A stretch of DNA of 36,574 nucleotides. Source: Dimargaris cristalligena. Taxonomy: Eukaryota; Kickxellomycota; Dimargaritomycetes; Dimargaritales; Dimargaritaceae. The translations under genes and the position numbers were made by a program. Below the pieces are notes generated by a model. That model did no database searches. It was not told the DNA's origin and was given only the letters and a program-made list of their open reading frames with translations. The number at the start of each line of letters is the position of its first letter. Within the stretch, counting starts at the first letter, position 1. The stretch spans positions 1 through 36,574 of the forward strand of contig JANBQC010000264.1 of NCBI GenBank assembly GCA_027576995.1. Direction: 5' to 3'. This document shows positions 1 through 8,097 of the stretch, piece by piece.

Positions 1-593
1 TCAGTGGGGACTTTAGCTAAGGACATAAGCTCCTTAAGCTTGGGGGAATACTGCTGGTGGACCAGTAGGGCCACATGGCTGGTGGATGGGAAGGTGACAT
101 CCAGTAATCTGGAAGCATCTACCCCAAGGATACGAAGGCTCTTATGTACTTCGGCACGGGTTAGGTGGCGGTTTCGGGGGATGACCACATATTCAAAACC
201 CTGGGGGCCAGAGTCTGGAATAAACATCCTGGTAGCTGTCTCGTAGCGACACTGGGCCTTGGCTGGGGGGGCGGGAACAGGCTTGCCTGGGTTCGCCTGG
301 TGTCCTCGTTGGGCGGTCCGGGCATAGGAGCCATTGGGGGGGATCCTGGGGGAGTTCTGGGGGCCGGGCTGGGGGGTGGGCTGGGGGTTGGGCTGGGGGC
401 GGCTGGGGGTGACTGATTGGGTAGCTAACTTGGCTTGGAGTTGGGCGACAGTGGCCTGGGACTCCTGCAGGGCCTTTTGGCAAGAGATAAGCTCAGCCTG
501 GAGTACTCGATTTTCAGCTGCCTCTCTTTCCAGAACTTCTAATCTTTTCTCCAGCTCGGCTATAGCACTAGCACCAGTTCGAGTGGGCGGCAT
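1..593 (-). CDS. LINE-type retrotransposon ORF1 / Gag-like protein, 5' part (runs off the window edge)
   Basis: The frame opens at an ATG at 593-591 and stays open for 197 codons to the left edge, so the gene is partial at its 3' end. Residues about 10-57 are a Glu/Leu/Gln-rich predicted coiled coil (IAELEKRLEVLEREAAENR). Residues about 60-112 are a Pro/Gln-rich linker with PQP repeats. From about residue 120 there is a compact domain ending in the segment SHVALLVHQQYSPKLKELM. I recognise this layout, and that last segment, from the Gag-like ORF1 proteins that sit next to reverse transcriptases in retroelements of early-diverging fungi. No reverse transcriptase is visible because the element continues outside the window. 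A proline-rich host protein is the alternative. An open frame of this length without stops suggests a young copy. Confidence 0.6.
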   Translation of the reverse strand, partial: MPPTRTGASAIAELEKRLEVLEREAAENRVLQAELISCQKALQESQATVAQLQAKLATQSVTPSRPQPNPQPTPQPGPQNSPRIPPNGSYARTAQRGHQANPGKPVPAPPAKAQCRYETATRMFIPDSGPQGFEYVVIPRNRHLTRAEVHKSLRILGVDASRLLDVTFPSTSHVALLVHQQYSPKLKELMSLAKVPT

Positions 594-650
594 AGTGGGC
601 TAGTCATTGCGGGCGTACGGTAGCAACGTGGTCAAAATCGCCAGGGCCAA

Positions 651-704
651 GTTCGAAATTCGAAATTCGAATGAGATCTCAGATCTGAGATGCGAATTTC
701 GAAA
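651..704. repeat. Imperfect inverted repeat in the leader of the LINE-like gene
   Basis: Two arms built on TTCGAAATTCG and ATCTCAGATCT run inward to the palindrome CAGATCTG at about 680-687. The left arm carries a short extra AATGAG. The left side also repeats TTCGAA/ATTCGA units. The whole block lies 58-111 bases upstream of the LINE-like ATG at 593 (minus strand), so it would be in that transcript's 5' leader and could form a hairpin. A second, smaller inverted pair (GTCCAC ... GTGGAC) follows at about 746-772. Confidence 0.6.
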
Positions 705-914
705 TGTTCACAGAATTGGCGGAATGTTCAACAGATCGTCGGGGTGTCCACGTAATCGTCGTTCTGGTGGACAGGTCGGACAGTCGGGGCGTTGTTTCGG
801 GCAGTCTTGCGGGTGCCCAAAGGGTCGAAATCGATGGATGGATAGTCGTGAATGGTTCGAAAACGAGTAGCCAAAAAGTTGGGTACATAAAAATGAAGAA
901 AACAAAAACAAGAT

Positions 915-921
915 GCGGCCT

Positions 922-962
<41 letters not shown>

Positions 963-987
963 TCGTGTTCAATCCACGAAGGGCGCA
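915..987 (+). tRNA. tRNA-Phe (anticodon GAA)
   Basis: Seventy-three bases fold as a full cloverleaf: acceptor 915-921 with 980-986 and discriminator A987, D-arm starting TAGCTCAGTTGGG, anticodon stem TCAGA/TCTGA around the loop CTGAAGA (anticodon GAA at 948-950), variable loop AGGTC, and T-arm TCGTG/CACGA around TTCAATC. The D-arm and anticodon arm closely match the usual eukaryotic tRNA-Phe. There is no intron. The internal A box (922-934) and B box (GTTCAATCC, 967-975) are present. One oddity: acceptor position 4 faces 69 as G-G, the only broken pair in the stem. Confidence 0.92.
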
Positions 988-991
988 TTTA

Positions 992-997
992 TTTTTT
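992..997 (+). terminator. Oligo-T terminator of tRNA-Phe
   Basis: A run of six T starts five bases after the tRNA discriminator base, followed by further T-rich sequence, as expected for RNA polymerase III termination. Confidence 0.75.
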
Positions 998-1235
998 ATT
1001 TTTATATCATAGATTATTATGCCTTTTCTATCAAATAGGTTTTTATTGTGTGGGATATTAAAAGTATACATTAAGTTGTGTATTAGAAATATGTCTTATT
1101 ACCCAGAAAATAGTTCCAAGAATATATATAATATTCCAGTAATATCAAATGTACAATAGCATAGGTTATAAAATGAGACAGATATACATTATATTAAATG
1201 GGTATAGTAATGATACCACTACAAAATACACAATA

Positions 1236-1373
1236 TGGGTGAAATTCAGCCCTGCTATATAAGGGTTTGCATTATACATGTATGGGAAAATATATGGGAA
1301 ATGTATTTTAAACTAGTAATATTGGCCAAATCTAATAGATTTTTCATTATACAGCTTGGATAAACTTCTCCCA
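1236..1373 (-). mobile_element. 138-bp MITE, copy A
   Basis: Exactly 138 bp between two TA dinucleotides (1234-1235 and 1374-1375), which fits a TA target duplication. The ends are inverted repeats of about 26-28 bp: TGGGTGAAATTCAGCCCTGC on the left and, read inward on the other strand, TGGGAGAAGTTTATCCAAGC. It is the reverse-orientation copy of the elements at 3883, 15959 and 30001. It has no coding capacity. A TA duplication is typical of Tc1/mariner-type non-autonomous elements; that assignment is inferred. Confidence 0.8.
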
Positions 1374-1903
1374 TATCAATACCTCGACTTTTTTATTGAG
1401 ATAAATAATTTTATGTCTTATTGGCCCATAAGGGCTGATGAACCCATTGTTTACCCTCATAATTGAATAGCATAGTCTGTTAGAAATCACCTGATCTATT
1501 GTAATTCTTGTTCAGCTCTTGTGAGTACTATTTTATTCACTTTACAGTGGCCACATCCCCTTTTGGCTATGGGTGTGTCCTCTATTCAATAAAACAACTC
1601 AACTGGAGTTGTTGTTTTCTCTTTGTGGCTTTCTTCCTTATTCATTACTATTTTTCCTAGTGATTATTTCCTTATATAATAAAGCTTGTGGTTTTCATTT
1701 ATTCATTCAAACATTCTAACATAGTCAGATACTGGACCATTATTGCTGTACTTCTCCAGGTGGTGGCTCTGTTATGAATCCTCAAAACTAGTTGATTATC
1801 CTTTTTTAATGATTCATGGGTGGGCCTTCTGAAGGATGACTGCCCATACTACAGCTGTTCCTATGGCTGATGCATGGGTTTTTAGAATTGGCATCTATAT
1901 TAA

Positions 1904-2251
1904 GAACAAGTTATACAAAATATTCAAGCACCAGGTGAATCCTGTATGGCTAAGATGGGTGATCAATATTGGGTATGGATTATACATTATTTATCCCAGT
2001 TACCTCCAATTTCTATTTTGACCAGGATTGCTCATCAATTGGAAACAGGCTTTCCTAGTCTGCCATACTATTGGCAAGCTACCCTCATTTATTATAGCAC
2101 CCAATCAATGTTCTCCACATCCCTGTATAAAGAATGGCCTGAAGGGTATGTTCTTCCCTATTGTATTGATCTTCCTAGTTCTATGATAACACTACTAGAT
2201 GGCATATTCAACAGAATTATTAATCGACCATGGCTACATCAGGTAATATAA
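1904..2251 (+). pseudogene. AT-rich open frame, probable gene fragment of unknown origin
   Basis: The frame is open from 1904, after TAA at 1901-1903, through 2251 (115 codons plus stop), with an internal ATG at 1946. The translation is protein-like in composition, for example GDQYWVWIIHYLSQLPPISI and later LYKEWPEGYVLPYC. Immediately upstream, a second frame (1836 to about 1930) gives another protein-like stretch, so a frameshift near 1900-1930 is likely. The frame ends CATCAG followed by GTAATA, so an exon-intron border is another reading. Its AT-rich codon use is unlike the GC-rich genes here. I do not recognise the protein. It is most likely a remnant of a repeat-borne gene. Confidence 0.35.
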
Positions 2252-2968
2252 TGGTTGGAAGGCCGCAACCTTTTCCATTAATTTCATGAAGATAAAGGGT
2301 ATAACCCAGACCCCCTTCTCCTGTCTTCCCTTTTATTCATACCTAGACCTAAGATGTTGATAAATTCTGTCACTTTCAAGAACATTACTCTTGAAATTAG
2401 AATCTACGATGTTCACTGATTAGTGAGTGGGATGGTTCGTAGGGACAGGTCTATAGTTAGGTTTTAAATCAAGCCAAGTAGGGTCAATCGCAAATGGCTC
2501 GCTTTGTGCTAAGCCCGGCACCGATTATGATGTGGCTGTAAAATGGCTTTTATTAAAAAAAAAATCCAAGGTCCCATGGTTCACAGTAGTTCAGCCATAT
2601 ACGCTTCTTTTAATATCGCCCTTCGGCCGGGTCATACGTTCTAGTAATTTAAGAATCGACCGACAAGCTTAGATGATCAGTTTTCTCATTATAACAATAA
2701 TGAAGTTGACCAATCACGATTGTAGTAAAACCGGACATACCGAGACCCGGTATTCCAGTATAAAGCCCGGTTTGTTCCTCCGCGACGTTGGGTACTGCAT
2801 CTGACTATTTTCAAAGCCTTCTCGAATAATAAGTCTTTTGTGTCTTTAGATTATATACTCGCTCGCTTACCCCCCACCCATCCTGCTCTACTCCTCCCAG
2901 TAATTTAAACCGTTAGGTTGTGGGTTAAAATTGAATTCGCGTCCGTATCTTAAATACAGGCAATCCTA
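2252..2968. other. Intergenic region upstream of the three-exon orphan gene
   Basis: No reading frame or RNA is supported. The last 120 bases before the next gene contain a C/T-rich block near 2865-2900, similar to the leaders of other genes in the window, and may hold its promoter. Confidence 0.4.
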
Positions 2969-3857
2969 ATGCATTCGATGGCTGTTTTATCTGGTGCGCA
3001 CTTCCCCACCGAAATAGGTAAGTTGATTTAGGGTACTATGTGACCTTGTGGGGGAGAGAAATACGAGAAAATAATAACTGGTTCAGCATGTTTAATATTG
3101 TTATTGTCGAGCTTAACGAGGCCCTACCGACTCCCCTAACTGGACTGAATGCATTTTGCTTTACCCCATGTGCTCTGGCCCTGTCCCTAATTAACTCCAA
3201 ACTTAGCCTCTCAATTAAAACCGTCCGTCCGAGGCGTCATTCTGTCCGTTTTAAAAGAAATCAAGTTCAACAACGACTATATCCCCACCCTTTTAGTGCA
3301 TGGCGAATATACCGAAATCCCTCGCTGCCCTGAGGGATCTGTAGCCATCCTACTTCATTATGGATCCGATGGATTATACATGTGCAACCTGTTGATGGCT
3401 GGCACCCGCGAGTTCGAAAACGCCAACGCCTTCGTGGGGGACATCTTTTTATTGGAATCGGGAAGTAATGCTCGCATTGATGTTTTCCTGGTCGCCCCAC
3501 TTGCCGCCACCCCGGAATTTAAGAGGTGGGCCAGAGAGGACCTCACCTCAATCATTGCCCGACAAGGCCTTCGGTACGATAATAAGCATATGAATGTACA
3601 GGCTTGGGATAGACCGAATGCATACTCCCCAGCCGTGCTCCACCGATCACCCAATGGCCAAGTGGCTACCAGACGTGGCCCGCAAGTTAGGGAGGCCACC
3701 TTGCCTGCCCGGGTGTAAGTAATGTCTCTCTCGCATGCTGGAACCCGTCAACTATAGCCCTGAGTCATTTTTTTAAAATTATTTTCGTATCAGGGCACCG
3801 CTAGGTCAACAAGTGTTTTACATCGCCCCCTCCTTGTGTACTATATGGTTGGATTGA
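2969..3857 (+). CDS. Hypothetical protein, three-exon model
   Basis: The central exon (3207-3714) is a GC-rich open frame with ordinary protein composition, including the stretch EGSVAILLHYGSDGLYMCNL. An upstream exon starting at ATG 2969 (or the in-frame ATG 2978) ends at 3017 before GTAAGT. The next acceptor, after a C/T-rich tract and TTAACTCCAAACTTAG, rejoins the central frame in phase. A second GTAAGT at 3715 and the acceptor TATCAG ending at 3793 add an exon 3794-3857 with stop TGA at 3855-3857. All three phases agree and give 206 residues (203 from ATG 2978). I recognise no domain, signal peptide or membrane segment. The gene ends just before a MITE at 3883. The central exon is solid; the flanking exons are predictions from splice consensus. 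Function unknown. Confidence 0.6.
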
Positions 3858-3882
3858 GTCAATCCAACAAGAATTATAAAGA

Positions 3883-4018
3883 TGGGAGAAGTTCATTCAG
3901 GCTGTATAATGAAAAATCCATTGGATGAGGCCAATATTACTGGTTAAAAGATATTCTCACATATTCGTCCATACACGTATATTGTAAGACCTTATACATC
4001 TGGTTTGAATTTCACCCA
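3883..4018 (+). mobile_element. 136-bp MITE, copy B
   Basis: Starts TGGGAGAAGTTCATTCAGGC and ends in the inverted counterpart TTTGAATTTCACCCA. Internally it shares AAAAATCCATTGGATGAGGC with copies C and D. The flanking dinucleotides are GA on both sides (3881-3882 and 4019-4020) rather than TA. It lies 25 bp after the stop codon of the orphan gene, so it probably sits in that gene's 3' region. Confidence 0.75.
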
Positions 4019-4715
4019 GATTGACTTATTTACTGGTCCGTCTCAATGGGTCATCCCAGCATCCGATATCACTTATAAAATTGTATTACACCGCAATTAG
4101 CCAATTGGATGCCTATGTTGTGACTGAACTTACTGCACAATGCAACGGGACTTGATAACTTTATAAGTGATAGCCCGGTGGTAAACGGAGATCACTGGGA
4201 AGAACTAACTGTAAACTTGAATAGTGTAAAACTGCTTAATTATATTGGGAGAATGCCCAGCGGGTATTTATATAAAACTTGGTTAGTAATAAAAGAACAT
4301 AAACATAGCGACCTACTGGTGCTACCATAGTACTGGAATACCCAACGGGTAGTTATGAATGCTGAAGGTCGGACCTCCAGTGATGGTCTTTACGTTTTTC
4401 AAAATTCAACCAGTTTGGCCAGGGTGTGCTTTTAAGGGTTAATCAGGTCCGGCCATAACACAAGTGTGAAGTGCGTGGTAATATTATGGGTTTGGTATTT
4501 GCTTGTGAGAATAATGGAGCGGTAAACGTCAGTTGCACTTAAAACATCCCCCAGTAGCTTTACATGGCTGTGGCGACACCCTTTCCCCATCACTCCTTAA
4601 ATAATTAGTCAGCCGGAAGACTGAATAGAGGGAGTTGGAACTTTAGTTAAAGACTCTGGTTCACCACTTGGCCAACGTCATCTAGCTGCCCCCTTGCTGA
4701 AACATCCCCCCCACC
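4019..4715. other. Intergenic region, nothing recognised
   Basis: Moderately AT-rich sequence between the MITE and the dehydrogenase promoter. I see no open frame with protein-like composition and no RNA gene. Confidence 0.4.
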
Positions 4716-4898
4716 TATTTATAGAGACAACAAAACCCTCCTTGCCCCACACTGTCAAATTTGTTTACTAGTTCAACCACTCTCACACATTTTCTCTTAC
4801 CTCTCTACCCACCCTTAATTAACTACCGTATTACCTCTTATTGTCCGTACACCCCCATTGTTAGTATATATCTATATATAGCTATATACATTTTCACC
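4716..4898 (+). promoter_or_regulatory. Probable core promoter and leader of the FMP52-like gene
   Basis: A TATA-like element TATTTATAGA at 4716-4725 is followed by C/T-rich sequence (CTCTCACACATTTTCTCTTA) and a TA-rich patch (TATATATCTATATATAGC) directly before the ATG at 4899. The start context is TTTTCACCATGTCC. This is a prediction from sequence pattern only. Confidence 0.45.
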
Positions 4899-5777
4899 AT
4901 GTCCGCTGATCCCGCCCAAAGTGCCATTCTGGCCCAAGTCTCGTCTTTTCAGACCGCCTACGCCGCCCGTTCCCCTCGGGCCATTCTCATTGGAGCGACC
5001 GGCGAAGTGGGCAAGGAAGTTCTTCAAGCCCTCCTCACCAGCGGGGCCTTTGAACAAGTAACCACCCTGGCCCGCCGCACCATTCCCGATGAACGGTCCC
5101 AGGCTACTTTCAGCGCTGACGCGGAAGCCCGGTCGCGGGCCGTCGCCACCCGTTGGGTTCAGCATACAATGACCGATTTCGACCAACTGGGGGAACCCGC
5201 GCAACTACCCTTGTTTGAAGGGCATACTCACGCGTTTTGCTGCCTCGGAACGACCCGCGCCAAATCGGGGGCGGAGGGCTTTCACAAGGTTGACCATGAC
5301 TACGTGGTGGCCTTCGCTGAACAGTTCGCGCGGGCTAATGGGACGTCCGTCGCCCCCAGTACCGGCACCAATACCGACGCCGATGGTGATGTTACGGATC
5401 AGCCGAAGGCCGACAACGACCTGTACTTGGCCCTCGTGACGTCGCTAGGGGCCGACCGCCATTCCCGTATGCTTTATACCCGCACCAAGGGCGAGGCCGA
5501 GCATCGGTTAAAGCAACTGGGTTTCGGTCGCTTGGCCATTTTTCAGCCAGGTATGCTCATGTGCGAGCGTGAGGAAGCTCGGTCGCTGGAACGTCTGGTA
5601 CACCACTCTGTGCGGGCGTTGAGCTATATCATGAGTACTAAGAGTATGGCTATTTCCACGGCCCTGCTTGGCCGGGCCATTGTCCACGATGCCTTGAAGC
5701 ATCCTCTGGCTGGCCCACGGGCCCCCGTTACGGAGACCATGACGAATTCGGCGATTATCAACTCCATCACTCCCTAA
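4899..5777 (+). CDS. NAD(P)-binding Rossmann-fold protein, FMP52 / HTATIP2 (TIP30) family
   Basis: A single-exon gene of 292 residues. Residues 32-38 are the dinucleotide-binding glycine motif GATGEVG. Residues 114-120 are CCLGTTR, followed by KSGAEGFHKVDHDYV, a signature of the TIP30/HTATIP2 family. The short-chain dehydrogenase pair YxxxK is kept as Y193-TRT-K197, followed by GEAEHRLKQLGF and the conserved FQPGML. Yeast Fmp52 is a mitochondrial outer-membrane protein; human TIP30 has roles in transport and apoptosis; the true substrate is unclear. The protein is longer than those relatives (about 230-245 residues) because of an N-terminal stretch and a Gly/Thr/Asp-rich insert around 148-170. 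The frame extends upstream to 4761, but that part is C/T- and TA-rich leader, so ATG 4899 is preferred. It converges on the septin gene. Confidence 0.85.
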   Translation: MSADPAQSAILAQVSSFQTAYAARSPRAILIGATGEVGKEVLQALLTSGAFEQVTTLARRTIPDERSQATFSADAEARSRAVATRWVQHTMTDFDQLGEPAQLPLFEGHTHAFCCLGTTRAKSGAEGFHKVDHDYVVAFAEQFARANGTSVAPSTGTNTDADGDVTDQPKADNDLYLALVTSLGADRHSRMLYTRTKGEAEHRLKQLGFGRLAIFQPGMLMCEREEARSLERLVHHSVRALSYIMSTKSMAISTALLGRAIVHDALKHPLAGPRAPVTETMTNSAIINSITP

Positions 5778-6608
5778 GAATCAGTCCACAAGGGTACACG
5801 GTAGCCGCCCGCACAACCTGCTATGGCTATAACACGTCCCTACAATACCCTGAGACTGGTTAATATTACATCACAAGCTCCATACGGTTTCGTTTGGGGG
5901 GACTATCCCAATAAATACCTTTCTAAATTGAACATCCTAAGCCCTTAAATCCGGATAATAATAAAACTTACCAAGCCCCAGGATTTTTAAAATGATAATG
6001 ATTTGCTCTGGTCGAGCACAATACGGGATTGGCCACCAGAGAGGCCCAAAATACCAAATACCGACCAACTGAGGTAATTAAAGCTAATGTATATTGATGT
6101 TAAGTTATTTTAAAACAAAAAGTCGGTTGAGCGAAAGACAAAGGACATTAAGAGTGTGGTGAGGGAATATCGTAAAACAGTTTAATGGGCTGAAATATTG
6201 GAAATACGGTGTAAAAAAAAAGGAACAAACATGACACAGGAAATGCTACGAACCATTATTTGGAACGGAAAAGGGTCGCCCAAGTGAGCGGGGGGGTGCG
6301 TTGATATGGTATCCGGGGGTACAGAGAAGGCTGAGCGATTATTCGGAACAACAACGAAAATAGGGGAACAGGCATCATCGAAACTGGATCACACACGGTG
6401 AGTTCAAGTAACTCAGTGGCGGGCTAATAAGACTAGACCGAGTCCCGGTCACGATATAATTAAGTGCTAGCGGATTTAAAAGCACGGAAGAAGGGGGTCA
6501 TAAAATAGAGGGGGGAGGAGATTGGGAAGTGCAAGCAACGGATGATCGAAGGTTTAATTAAAACGTAGAGATAAAGAAATGTCACGAAGGGAAGGAGAAT
6601 CTTCGCAA
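5778..6608. other. Convergent intergenic region, nothing recognised
   Basis: AT-rich sequence between the 3' ends of the FMP52-like gene and the septin. It should contain both 3' untranslated regions; AATAAA-like strings occur on both strands (for example near 5910). No gene or repeat is evident. Confidence 0.45.
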
Positions 6609-8097
6609 TTATCTCTTGAAGAACTGTTTGGGGGAGTTGGCCGTTTGGAGACTCTCGATTTCATTTTCGAGTTGCTTCACCAGGGTGTGTTCGGCCTCGA
6701 GGTCCTTGTTAAGACGATCGCGCTCGGAAATAAGGCTCTGTTCCCATTGACGGAAGCGGTTTTCTTCCATCTTAACCTGCTCGGTAAAACGTTTACGCAG
6801 GGCCTCTTCCTCGTCCTTGAAGAGCTTGTTGTCTCCCTTCTTGGGCTTGGCCTCGCCGAACTTGCGGGTCTTCATTTGTTGGGATCGGTACTTGTCATAG
6901 TGGACATCCTCGGTCGTGGAGACGAGATCCAACATGTGGGTGCGGATCAACAGGCTGCGCAGCTTCTTAAAATCGCAGTGTAGGTCGTTCTCCACCTCGG
7001 CCACGCCCCAGGGATATTGGCGGCCAATGACCTTGCGACCGTCGGCGGTTTCGACTTCGTCGAGACTGCCAATGATGGCGTACGGTGTGGCGGCCACAAT
7101 GTCTTTGTTACGTACCGTGGTGCTCTCGTCCTCGCTCTCGACGGGCGGGCAGTAAATGTTAATATTTTGGGCGGAGATCACATCCATCACCCGCTTCTTA
7201 AAGAGCTTCAGGGCGGCGGGCGAGAGGGTATCGGCCTTGGCAATAACGGGAATCAGATTAACGCGGGAACCGATGGCCTTCATGGCCAGCACATCCAGGG
7301 GCTTCAGAGTGTGGCCCGTGGGGCGAATAAAATACAAGCAAGCGTGAACACGCATATCAATGATGCCCTTGCGGGAGGGCTGCTGCTCCTGGCGCAGATA
7401 GGACTCGTATTGGTTTTCAATGAAATCGACCACTGGGAGCCAGCATTCCGAGTTGTCGACGTAGTCGCCAAAGCCGGGGGTATCAACGATGCTAAGTTTG
7501 ACCTTGAACATCTTTTCCTCGACCTCTGGATACGGAAAAGAGGGGGGATTGTTAAGAAGGTCGGCAATTGAAGTAGAATCGGGTATTGTTAGAGCGGTAT
7601 CTAACGGTTAATGGAGACGGATCTCACATAATGGGAGGGGGCAGTAGTAAACCCGAGTTTGGTGGGGTGTCGGTGGGAGGGGGGGATAGTTTGTATAAGG
7701 CAACTTACCGGCCTTGGTGACACTAATGTCAACGGTCCGTTCGGTTTGCTTCTTTAGGCGCTGGTTAGGGTCCTTGGGCTCGACGATAGAAGTGGTGAAC
7801 ATGGTGTTGATAAAAGTGGTTTTGCCCAGGCCCGATTCACCTAAAGCGGGGCAAAGTTGTGGGGGAATAGGTATGCGGTACAGGGATGAGTAGGGCTAGA
7901 TGGAGCTTTTAGGGTTAGATGAGAGTGCCTTGTCTATGGAATCGGCGAGTTGCACAGGGCAAACCAAGTCCGCTGTCCAGGGCTAAAACAAGGGACTTAC
8001 CGACCACCATCACGGTGAAGTTGGAACCCAGCTTGGTCACAATCTTATGACGCTGGTTGGGCAGGTTAGCAATACCGATACCACCCGAGGCGTGCAT
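6609..8097 (-). CDS. cdc12: Septin, Cdc12-like (three exons)
   Basis: Exons, in minus-strand order: 8097-8001, 7840-7709 and 7525-6609. Both introns start GTAAGT and both junctions keep phase, giving 381 residues, a normal septin length. The N-terminus has GIGIANLPNQRHK, typical of fungal Cdc12/AspC septins, before the P-loop GESGLGKTT (33-41), which is assembled across the first splice. Then come the G3 motif DTPGFGD (91-97), the G4 motif AKAD (172-175), the septin unique element with YPWGVAEVEN, and a C-terminal Glu/Lys/Arg-rich coiled coil (about 311-371). Septins are GTP-binding proteins that form filaments at the cell cortex, septa and division sites. The assignment to the Cdc12 group rests on the N-terminal motif and the WGVAEVEN/HCDFKKLR region; another septin group is possible. 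The upstream minus-strand leader is pyrimidine-rich. Confidence 0.92.

Larger units (their letters stand above)
988..1903. other. AT-rich intergenic stretch
   Basis: AT-rich DNA between the tRNA and a decayed reading frame. Apart from the MITE copy at 1236-1373 I see no gene. Short protein-like patches with stops occur near 1836-1903 and probably belong to the same decayed sequence as 1904-2251. Confidence 0.5.

Noticed and set aside
679..1071. 130-codon minus-strand frame across the tRNA gene
   Set aside because: The middle part is the reverse complement of the tRNA-Phe gene; the rest has no protein-like signal.
4761..4898. 46 extra N-terminal codons on the FMP52-like gene
   Set aside because: They translate C/T- and TA-rich leader sequence; family similarity begins after ATG 4899, which has a good context.
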